Positions 1 to 5,601 of a stretch of 5,859 nt of DNA are shown one piece after another; positions within the stretch are counted from its first letter, which is position 1, and each line of letters opens with the position of its first letter. The notes beneath the pieces are model-generated. The model saw nothing but the letters and a program-made list of their open reading frames with translations. It ran no database searches and had not been told where the DNA came from. The translations under genes were made by a program, and so were the position numbers. The stretch lies in contig CAMWQZ010000098.1 in assembly GCA_947176515.1 (NCBI GenBank), forward strand, positions 1-5,859, written 5' to 3'. This DNA comes from an uncultured Bacteroidales bacterium (GTDB lineage: Bacteria; Bacteroidota; Bacteroidia; Bacteroidales; Muribaculaceae).

Positions 1-319
1 CTATTTTGACTTTACGGTCAGTTAACTCGGAGAGAAGTTCGGGTATGCCGGGATAGGGAGTTGTGGCGTCGCAGCAATGATCGTTGTAATAATTGACAAA
101 ACGCCTACGAACTTCAGTGATAACTTCAGGGGTGCGAGCTTCGTCAGGCAGTGCGCGCTCAATCAGCTTGGTTATGCCATTACCGACCATCATATTATAT
201 GAAATTAGGGCATGGGTAGGATAATCCATTGACCGCAGGGCGTGGTTGCATGCGTTGCCGAGGTCGTCGATGGTGTTGAGCAGTGTGCCGTCGAGGTCGA
301 ATATTACGAGGGTTTTCAT
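1..319 (-). CDS. HAD-superfamily hydrolase, phosphoglycolate phosphatase-like (N-terminal part, cut by window edge)
   Basis: The gene begins with ATG at 317-319 and runs off the left edge without a stop, leaving 106 complete codons. Residues 1-13 read MKTLVIFDLDGTL, the HAD motif I; D8 would be the nucleophile that forms the phospho-aspartate and D10 the general acid/base. Residues 45-53 (VGNGITKLI) and the helical stretch around them look like the alpha-helical cap of the Gph/PGMB-like subfamily. Near residue 90 a YPGIPELLSEL segment leads back into the core domain, as usual for this family. Motifs II-IV lie outside the window, as does roughly half of a typical protein of about 215 residues. 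Substrate is not decidable here: 2-phosphoglycolate, another sugar phosphate or pyrophosphate are all possible. It lies 17 bp downstream of tamL on the same strand, so read-through from tamL is likely, though a private promoter may exist. The HAD call is firm; the phosphoglycolate label is only the usual one. Confidence 0.9.
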   Translation of the reverse strand, partial: MKTLVIFDLDGTLLNTIDDLGNACNHALRSMDYPTHALISYNMMVGNGITKLIERALPDEARTPEVITEVRRRFVNYYNDHCCDATTPYPGIPELLSELTDRKVKI

Positions 320-322
320 TGT

Positions 323-354
323 CAAAAATATAATTTTTAGAATGGGTAGCCAAC
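323..354 (-). promoter_or_regulatory. Possible Bacteroides-type promoter for the HAD gene, overlapping the end of tamL
   Basis: On the minus strand positions 330-323 read TATTTTTG, a full match to the Bacteroidota -7 consensus TAnnTTTG. Twenty bases upstream, 354-351 read GTTG, which has the TTG core of the -33 element (consensus TTTG, usual spacing 19-21). Transcription would start at about 319-320, that is on or next to the ATG of the HAD gene. The -33 part lies in the last codons of tamL. The sequence is AT-rich here, so a chance match is quite possible. Confidence 0.35.
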
Positions 355-2709
355 TGAGAAGTGGAAATTTGTATCACGGCCCCAGCGAGGGTGGATGATA
401 GGCCAGCGCTCTTGATTGACTGCCGGATTGATGGCTTTGACGCCTAAGTCAAAACGCAATAGGAAATATGTGAAGTCGAAGCGAATTCCGACGCCATAAG
501 CAGCGGCTATCTGGCGGTAGAATTTGTCGAAGCGGAATTCGCCTTCGGGTTGATTTTCGTATTTGTGGATTGTCCAAATGTTGCCTGCGTCGATGAAGGC
601 TGCCCCTTCAAGCACCCAGAACAGTTTGGCTCGGTATTCGATGCTAAGGTCGAGGCTTATATCGCCGCATTGGTTGATAAAGTCAGAAACCGAATTTTTG
701 CTGTCGTAAGCTCCGGGGCCAAGCGTGCGGACGCCCCAGCCACGAACGCTATTGGCGCCTCCGGCGTAGAAACGTTTTTCGAAAGGCACCATTGACGAGT
801 TGCCGTAAGGATAGGCTATTCCAAATCCGACATGCCAGGCGAGCGCGTTACGCGAATTGAAGTTGCGTGTAAATGTATAGTCAATTTCTCCTTTGACATA
901 TTGGGCGAACTGAATGCCAAAAATTTTGTATGCGCCGTCATGGCGGTGTGCGCCGTCGAGAGAGGAAATAGCGTAGAGTAGGTTACCAGCCAATTCGCCT
1001 GATGCGCGGAGTGTGGTTACTGATGGCTGGACGGCAAATGCATTTACCGATGCTGTCGGTATGCGTCGGTTTGTGCGCGAATAGGTGTAGCCTGTGCGCA
1101 TAATGAAATGGTCCTCGTAGCTATAGCGTAAAAGAGGATTTGGGGTAATCTGGTCGATAAAGTCGATGGTAGAGCGTGGGAGACGAACATAGTTTACGTC
1201 GATAAGTTCGAATGTGTGACGACGCAATATGTCGCGCTCTCGGCGTGACCATTTGTAACGCCACGCTGCGCCTGCGATGATTCGGGTGTACTCAGGACGT
1301 TCCTGATGCACGAATGACAAGGCAAATTCGGTTGAGGCTCGTTGACGCTGTTTGAAGCTTTTTGAGAGGAATGGAAATTCGAATTTCGGGAATGTGATGC
1401 CGACTTCACCGGCAATTTCGGTGTAGTGATCGTTGATTAGCCCATCAAAATTGCCGGACAGGCTTTCGTAAGCTCCACGGAGTTTGGCCGTGAGTAGTTC
1501 GGAATTCTTTGCAAGATTTCGGTGCTGATAAGTCACGCCTGCGCCAAAGCCTAAATCGCCTTCGGAGTTTGTGCCTTCGACCTCAACTGATATTCCCTGC
1601 TTACGATTTCTTGAAATCGTTATTACGGCGTCCATCCAGATTTCATCGTCAATTTCAGCGATAGGCTTCATCTCGATGTTAATAAACTTAAGGATGCCAA
1701 GCTGCCCGAGGGCTTCGTAAGTGCGGTCGACATTGGTTGCCCGGTAGATGGCACCGGGACGCAGGTAGCATTTCTCCTCTAAGATTCCCGGTTTGATGTA
1801 ATGGTCATGACCATAAATGACAATAATCGAACGATAGTCAACGGTGTCATTATGCGATTTTTTTTCAGCGAGATTTGGGTCTGTGACAAAGAATATTTTC
1901 CGCAATCTATAGATGTAATGATGTGCTGGTTTATCGCCATTGTCAGGAGTTGATGACGAAGCGACCTTCTTCGGTGGGAATATATTCATAGTCAGATCGA
2001 CTGCTTTTGATCCGGCGGTTGTGTCAGCTACAAATGTGATATTGTCTTTGTTAAAATCATAATATCCGGCGTTGCGCAGGACTTCAGTAATAGCCGTGCG
2101 GTCGTTATCGAGAACATTTCGGTCGAAAAGAGTTCCTGATCGAAGGCTTAGAGCGGCAGTGTCGCTCATAACTATACGTCGGATAGCTGTATCAGGTATA
2201 TCGTAGGATACGGATTCAATGTAATGAGGAGAGCCTGGTATGATTTTATAGTTTACAGCAATCTTTTTTTCGCCGGTGGAGACTGTATCAGCTATTACAC
2301 GAGCATCGAGGTAGCCACGGTTGATAAGCGCTTGTTTGAGCTGTTTGGCAGAGGCTTCGGTGAGTTCTGGGCTGTAGATTACAGGCGCTTGCCCGATGTT
2401 GCGTAGCCAACGGTTATACCATTTGGTGGAGTCGGCTCCCGAAAGACTGTATGTGGCGAGCTGTAGCTTGGCAAATCCAAGTACTTTGTGGTTGGGTGTC
2501 TGGCGTAGGAAATAATAAAGTTCTTTATCTGTGGCGTCAGTCTGCCCGTCGATTTCAATATTAACTTTGTCAAGTAGATAGCTGCCTTTGGGGACGTGTT
2601 TTGTAGAACTGCAGGCCTGCAAAAATACTACCATTATCATTAAAACGATAATAGTAAAGAAGAAAAGTTTGTTTGCGTCCTTACCGCGGCCTGGTAGTTT
2701 GTTTTCCAT
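337..2709 (-). CDS. tamL: TamL: outer-membrane lipoprotein of the translocation and assembly module (Omp85/BamA-TamA family)
   Basis: This 790-residue protein has an N-terminal lipoprotein signal: basic residues, a hydrophobic helix at about 15-30, then lipobox LQAC with the acylated cysteine at C33. Three POTRA-like units follow, at about 47-158, 162-247 and 264-366. Helix ends such as NRGYLDA, RNAGYYD and GQLGILKF are typical of POTRA folds. The Omp85 beta barrel starts near residue 371. It contains the conserved loop-6 motif VRGW at 655-658, and the protein ends in phenylalanine (VGYPF) like a barrel-assembly signal. In Bacteroidota the lipid-anchored TamA homologue is called TamL and is thought to work with inner-membrane-anchored TamB in outer-membrane protein insertion or phospholipid transport; no tamB lies in this window. 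The start is the ATG at 2707-2709. An in-frame TTG at 2737-2739 would add 10 residues but lies upstream of the predicted transcription start and puts non-signal sequence before the basic N-region. The Omp85 assignment is strong; the exact role is inferred from the family. Confidence 0.88.
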   Translation of the reverse strand: MENKLPGRGKDANKLFFFTIIVLMIMVVFLQACSSTKHVPKGSYLLDKVNIEIDGQTDATDKELYYFLRQTPNHKVLGFAKLQLATYSLSGADSTKWYNRWLRNIGQAPVIYSPELTEASAKQLKQALINRGYLDARVIADTVSTGEKKIAVNYKIIPGSPHYIESVSYDIPDTAIRRIVMSDTAALSLRSGTLFDRNVLDNDRTAITEVLRNAGYYDFNKDNITFVADTTAGSKAVDLTMNIFPPKKVASSSTPDNGDKPAHHYIYRLRKIFFVTDPNLAEKKSHNDTVDYRSIIVIYGHDHYIKPGILEEKCYLRPGAIYRATNVDRTYEALGQLGILKFINIEMKPIAEIDDEIWMDAVITISRNRKQGISVEVEGTNSEGDLGFGAGVTYQHRNLAKNSELLTAKLRGAYESLSGNFDGLINDHYTEIAGEVGITFPKFEFPFLSKSFKQRQRASTEFALSFVHQERPEYTRIIAGAAWRYKWSRRERDILRRHTFELIDVNYVRLPRSTIDFIDQITPNPLLRYSYEDHFIMRTGYTYSRTNRRIPTASVNAFAVQPSVTTLRASGELAGNLLYAISSLDGAHRHDGAYKIFGIQFAQYVKGEIDYTFTRNFNSRNALAWHVGFGIAYPYGNSSMVPFEKRFYAGGANSVRGWGVRTLGPGAYDSKNSVSDFINQCGDISLDLSIEYRAKLFWVLEGAAFIDAGNIWTIHKYENQPEGEFRFDKFYRQIAAAYGVGIRFDFTYFLLRFDLGVKAINPAVNQERWPIIHPRWGRDTNFHFSVGYPF

Positions 2710-2726
2710 TTTATAGCTTATTTGGG

Positions 2727-2757
2727 CAAAATTAGTCAATAATTTGGATATTGCATA
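2727..2757 (-). promoter_or_regulatory. Predicted tamL promoter (-33 TATG, 19-bp spacer, -7 TAATTTTG)
   Basis: Reading the minus strand, 2734-2727 is TAATTTTG, a full match to TAnnTTTG. Nineteen bases upstream, 2757-2754 is TATG, matching three of four bases of the TTTG -33 element. Transcription should begin near 2722-2723, giving a short leader of about 13-15 bases before the ATG at 2709. The leader is A-rich just before the start codon and has no Shine-Dalgarno sequence, as is common in Bacteroidota. The divergent intergenic position supports a promoter here. Confidence 0.5.
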
Positions 2758-2833
2758 ACTACTGAGTTTAAAATGCGGAACAAAAAGAATAGAAAATGCG
2801 TTTTAATTGAAACTAACTTAGACTATTAAATTT

Positions 2834-3814
2834 ATGAGAATATCTGGAAATCAACTAACTCAAAAATATACTGGCGTTAATTATTCGCCCCGAAGGGCAG
2901 AAACACGTCAGGCGTCAGATCTGGAGTTCAAGCGATTCAGCCTTGAAGACATGCCAGTGATTAGAAAATATATGGATTATAATGAAGGTCGAACATGTGA
3001 TTATACACTCGGCGGCATTTTTATGTGGGTTGACTATTTTGATTATGAATATTGCATTACAGATAATACATTGTTTATAAAGGGTATTTCAGAGAATCAT
3101 CCCGGTATGGTGGCGTTTTCATTGCCGCTGGGTGAGTTGCCTCTAAAAGATTCGATAAAGCTTATATTAGATTATTGTAAGGCGCATAATATTCGTCCGG
3201 CATTTTCAGCAATTCCGACAGCGAAGGCTAAAGAAATAGCAGAAATGTTTGGCGGTAAGTTAGAGGCGCTTGAAGGGTGGAGCGATTATCTCTATGACGC
3301 ACACTCTTTGGCAACATTACAAGGTAAAGCTTATTCTAAGAAACGTAATCATGTTAACCGTTTCATTGCTGACAACCCAGATTATAGGTTTGAAATGATT
3401 ACGGACGCGAATCTCGATGAGGCATTAGCCTTTTTTGAAACAGTTGACCTTGATGAAAAAGAAGATAAAAATATGGCATCTTATGAGCTGGAGCAATGCA
3501 AGGAGGTGATGCGTAATCTTGATAAATATCTGTTCGATGGTGCAATCTTGAGAGGTCAGGATGGAAAAATTTGTGCACTCACACTTGGCGAAGTTGTCGG
3601 AGATACATTGTTCGTTCATGTAGAGAAGATGAATCATGACGTTTCTGGAGCCGGCGAGGCAATCAACAAAATGTTTGCGTCTGAAATGATGATAAGAAAT
3701 GGCGCGATTAGTTATATAAACAGAGAAGAGGACATGAATGATTCAGGTTTGCGTTTTGCAAAAGAATCATATCACCCTGTTGCATTGCTAGATAAAAGCA
3801 ATATCCTTTTTTAA
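2834..3814 (+). CDS. DUF2156 / phosphatidylglycerol lysyltransferase-like domain protein (GNAT fold)
   Basis: The 326-residue protein matches in pattern the bacterial DUF2156 family, which shares its fold with the C-terminal catalytic domain of MprF-type phosphatidylglycerol lysyltransferases and, more distantly, Fem aminoacyl transferases. Recognisable segments are LEFKRFSLEDM at 30-40, CDYTLGGIFMW at 55-65, the signature KKRNHVNRF at 169-177, the beta-strand pair around ALTLGEVVGDTLFVHVEK at 248-265, and a C-terminal YINREEDMNDSGLRFAKESY at 294-313. There is no membrane segment or signal peptide, so this is a cytoplasmic stand-alone domain without the MprF flippase part. Substrate and donor are unknown; aminoacyl-tRNA or acyl-CoA dependent transfer is an inference from the fold. 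The ATG at 2834 is the only usable start before the domain, giving about 28 residues ahead of where the domain seems to begin. It is transcribed divergently from tamL. A possible -7 box TAACTTAG at 2814-2821 matches seven of the eight bases of the TAnnTTTG pattern, two of them unspecified, but has no good -33 partner. Confidence 0.85.
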   Translation: MRISGNQLTQKYTGVNYSPRRAETRQASDLEFKRFSLEDMPVIRKYMDYNEGRTCDYTLGGIFMWVDYFDYEYCITDNTLFIKGISENHPGMVAFSLPLGELPLKDSIKLILDYCKAHNIRPAFSAIPTAKAKEIAEMFGGKLEALEGWSDYLYDAHSLATLQGKAYSKKRNHVNRFIADNPDYRFEMITDANLDEALAFFETVDLDEKEDKNMASYELEQCKEVMRNLDKYLFDGAILRGQDGKICALTLGEVVGDTLFVHVEKMNHDVSGAGEAINKMFASEMMIRNGAISYINREEDMNDSGLRFAKESYHPVALLDKSNILF

Positions 3815-3819
3815 TGCAG

Positions 3820-4800
3820 TTATTGGTGTCTTGAAAACATTTGGCCGACTCGCATCGTGCACTCTCGTATGAACATATAGGCTGGAGTGACCAGAGGCAT
3901 GAATCTCATCTTATTTTTGGGTGCGATTATTTTTAACCCTTCGGGATGGCAGACGATATTGATAACTTCGGGGAGTTCGATCGGTTCACCGTCGATATGG
4001 GCAATGCCAGATGTTGGGCGTGTGATTGTTATGGAATCGGTGCGAAATGTGTCAATCAAACCTCTATTCGTTATAGACCCAGCGAGGAGTTCAACGCCGA
4101 CAAGGGCCTCGGAGATTGCATTGCCGGAGTGAACGACAGTTATATCGAGTTGACCGTCAGTAATCGACGCAGTTGGGGCTATGTATGCGTTGTTGCCATA
4201 TTGTGAAGCGTTGCAACAAGCAATGAGGAATGCGTCGACGTTTAATGTCTTGTCTCCGATTGTTAATTCATATTTTTCAGGGGTGAATCTTACAAACTCG
4301 TCAACCGCGCTTTTTAGATAGGCTATTAAACCTCTTTTATGGCCGGCTGCAAACCGATGGCTCACAGCTGCGTCAAAACCGAGTCCGAAGGTGCAGAAAA
4401 ACGGTATGTCGTTTGCGGTGCAATAATCACAATTTACTACGCTCCCTTTTTTAAGCATGTCTAATGCTAAAATTGGGTGGACGGGTATATCAATATGACG
4501 AGCAAGGCCATTACCGGAACCGTTGGGTAGGATAGCTAATGCTACATTTGAGCCGATAAGTCCGGCCGCTACTTCGTTCACGGTACCGTCTCCTCCGCAG
4601 GCGAGCACAACATCGTAGTCAGCAAGTACAGCTTGTTTAGCAATAAGAGTAGCGTCACCTGGTCCTTTTGTTAGCTCTGTATCAATAAGATGCCCCATGG
4701 TTCTGACTCGCTTCTCAATTATTGCGCGTAAACCATGCTTTGAATTTGTTCCCGATATCGGGTTAATTATTAGCAGTATCTTAAGAGGATCCGGTTTCAT
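3820..4800 (-). CDS. Diacylglycerol kinase / YegS-BmrU family lipid kinase
   Basis: This 326-residue protein has the motifs of the DAGK catalytic family in order. NPISG at 13-17 is the first nucleotide-site motif, GGDGTVNE at 69-76 is the hallmark glycine-rich loop, and PNGSGNGLARH at 92-102 follows it. GLGFDA at 139-144 opens the C-terminal beta-sandwich domain, with DGQLDI at 215-220 and HIDGE at 268-272. Such kinases phosphorylate diacylglycerol or a related lipid with ATP at the cytoplasmic face of the membrane; the exact lipid cannot be read from sequence. Residues 296-326 form a tail with several hydrophobic and basic residues (MRFMPLVTPAYMF and onward) that could help membrane contact. 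The start is forced: ATG at 4798-4800 is followed immediately by the first beta strand, and no other ATG, GTG or TTG lies before it. It converges on the DUF2156 gene with 5 bp between stops, and I see no strong terminator between the two. Confidence 0.93.
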   Translation of the reverse strand: MKPDPLKILLIINPISGTNSKHGLRAIIEKRVRTMGHLIDTELTKGPGDATLIAKQAVLADYDVVLACGGDGTVNEVAAGLIGSNVALAILPNGSGNGLARHIDIPVHPILALDMLKKGSVVNCDYCTANDIPFFCTFGLGFDAAVSHRFAAGHKRGLIAYLKSAVDEFVRFTPEKYELTIGDKTLNVDAFLIACCNASQYGNNAYIAPTASITDGQLDITVVHSGNAISEALVGVELLAGSITNRGLIDTFRTDSITITRPTSGIAHIDGEPIELPEVINIVCHPEGLKIIAPKNKMRFMPLVTPAYMFIRECTMRVGQMFSRHQ

Positions 4801-4804
4801 GGTG

Positions 4805-4835
4805 CAAACATAGTCAAAAAAAAACTCATATCAAA
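4805..4835 (-). promoter_or_regulatory. Strong Bacteroides-type promoter of the lipid kinase (TTTG, 19-bp spacer, TATGTTTG)
   Basis: On the minus strand 4835-4832 reads TTTG and 4812-4805 reads TATGTTTG, separated by exactly 19 bases. Both elements match the Bacteroides primary-sigma consensus fully. The -7 box ends four bases before the ATG at 4800, so transcription should begin at about 4797-4802 and the mRNA would have almost no leader. The spacer contains a run of nine A on the plus strand (4816-4824). Confidence 0.65.
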
Positions 4836-4938
4836 TTCTATATGGAAATTTATTATTGTGTCCTACTTTTTATCTGGTTGGATTTTAGCCGCATGTCGTT
4901 TTAATATATAAGATAATTTTAAATTTAGCGTTTAGATT

Positions 4939-4970
4939 GTTGCAGATATGGGTTTAATAGTTTATATTTG
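4939..4970 (+). promoter_or_regulatory. Possible plus-strand promoter facing the 3' end of the kor operon
   Basis: Plus-strand 4963-4970 is TATATTTG, a full match to TAnnTTTG, and 4939-4942 is GTTG, 20 bases upstream, carrying the TTG core of the -33 element. No convincing plus-strand gene follows. A transcript from about 4974 would read through the hairpin at 4999-5032 and then run antisense to korC. The surrounding sequence is very AT-rich, so chance is a real alternative. Confidence 0.28.
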
Positions 4971-4998
4971 CGCTATATTACTTCTCTATCTAAACTTA

Positions 4999-5032
4999 GC
5001 GAGGACTTGTCTGATAGAAGACAGGCCCTCGC
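4999..5032 (-). terminator. GC-rich hairpin after korC, probable terminator of the kor operon
   Basis: Plus-strand GCGAGG (4999-5004) pairs with CCTCGC (5027-5032). After one A-C mismatch, CTTGTC (5006-5011) pairs with GACAGG (5020-5025) including one G-U pair, leaving an 8-base loop. The stem is therefore 12 pairs with a single internal mismatch, and stands out in AT-rich surroundings. It lies 32 bases beyond the korC stop. On the minus strand it is followed by TAAGTTTAGATAG, only a weak U-rich tail, so intrinsic termination may be incomplete. It could instead be a 3'-end stabilising hairpin, or part of a plus-strand small RNA. Confidence 0.55.
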
Positions 5033-5064
5033 ACTTATTATCAGGTATGATTGATTCCTATGTA

Positions 5065-5598
5065 TTAAGAAATAGCCATCCCTCGCTCAATCGCTTTCTC
5101 ATTGAGGGGAATCAGATGGTGGTGACGTTCAGGCAAAGTCTTTTTTAGACCTCTGATAACGGCATCAACCGAAACTATATTGCGGCGATTTAGCAACGCG
5201 CCAAGCAATATCATGTTATACGTCTTAGTGTTATTCATTTCAATTGCCGCAGTCATTGCGTCGACGGGGACAACGTTGATGTCTGTGCGTGTGGGCGGAC
5301 GGTGAATGCCTGAAGGATCGTAAATTAAAGTTCCGCCAGGTTTTACTTTCGGCTCAAACTTATCGAGGCTCTGTTGGTTAAGTAAAACCGCAGTATCATA
5401 AGAATCGAGCACTGGGGAACTTATCGGTTGGTCGCTTACAATGACGGTTACGTTGGCTGTGCCACCACGTTGTTCTGGACCATAGCTTGGCATCCATGTT
5501 ACTTCAAGATTATCCATTAATCCGGCGTAGGCCAAAATTTTGCCCATGGACAACACTCCTTGTCCTCCAAATCCGGCTATAATAATTTCTTCTTTCAT
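5065..5598 (-). CDS. korC: 2-oxoacid:ferredoxin oxidoreductase, gamma subunit (2-oxoglutarate type likely)
   Basis: The 177-residue protein is the complete gamma domain of the pyruvate/2-oxoglutarate ferredoxin oxidoreductase family. It begins with MKEEIIIAGFGGQGV, where GFGGQGV at 9-15 is the family's glycine-rich loop, and carries PSYGPEQRGG at 37-46, the conserved SYGPExRGG motif. The length is normal for this subunit. In the heteromeric enzyme the gamma subunit supports the TPP- and CoA-dependent oxidative decarboxylation of a 2-oxoacid, with electrons passing to ferredoxin in the cytoplasm. In Bacteroidota this operon is usually annotated as 2-oxoglutarate oxidoreductase (Kor), which makes succinyl-CoA or, in reverse, fixes CO2; a branched-chain 2-oxoacid (Vor) specificity cannot be excluded from this subunit. 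It starts 3 bp after the beta-subunit stop, so the two are co-transcribed and probably translationally coupled. A hairpin follows the gene. Confidence 0.92.
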   Translation of the reverse strand: MKEEIIIAGFGGQGVLSMGKILAYAGLMDNLEVTWMPSYGPEQRGGTANVTVIVSDQPISSPVLDSYDTAVLLNQQSLDKFEPKVKPGGTLIYDPSGIHRPPTRTDINVVPVDAMTAAIEMNNTKTYNMILLGALLNRRNIVSVDAVIRGLKKTLPERHHHLIPLNEKAIERGMAIS

Positions 5599-5601
5599 TA
5601 C

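Noticed and set aside
550..795. Plus-strand 81-codon open frame opposite tamL
   Set aside because: It lies wholly inside the coding sequence of the tamL beta barrel, has no promoter or domain, and is a shadow frame.
1858..1865. Run of eight T (A8 on the coding strand) inside tamL as a possible frameshift switch
   Set aside because: It encodes a Glu-Lys-Lys stretch in an intact frame, and nothing suggests that an alternative frame gives a useful product.
2739..2746. ATAATTTG on the plus strand as a -7 box for the DUF2156 gene
   Set aside because: The first two bases do not fit TAnnTTTG, the nearest TTTG upstream is only 14 bp away, and it would give a long leader of about 85 bases without supporting signals.
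3887..4206. Two overlapping plus-strand open frames opposite the lipid kinase
   Set aside because: Both are antisense to conserved kinase motifs and overlap each other in different frames; shadow frames.
4948..5148. Plus-strand 66-codon open frame beginning with a hydrophobic stretch, reminiscent of a small membrane protein
   Set aside because: More than a third of it is antisense to korC, it contains the GC-rich hairpin, its start lies upstream of the only nearby plus-strand -7 motif, and the part after the hydrophobic stretch resembles nothing.
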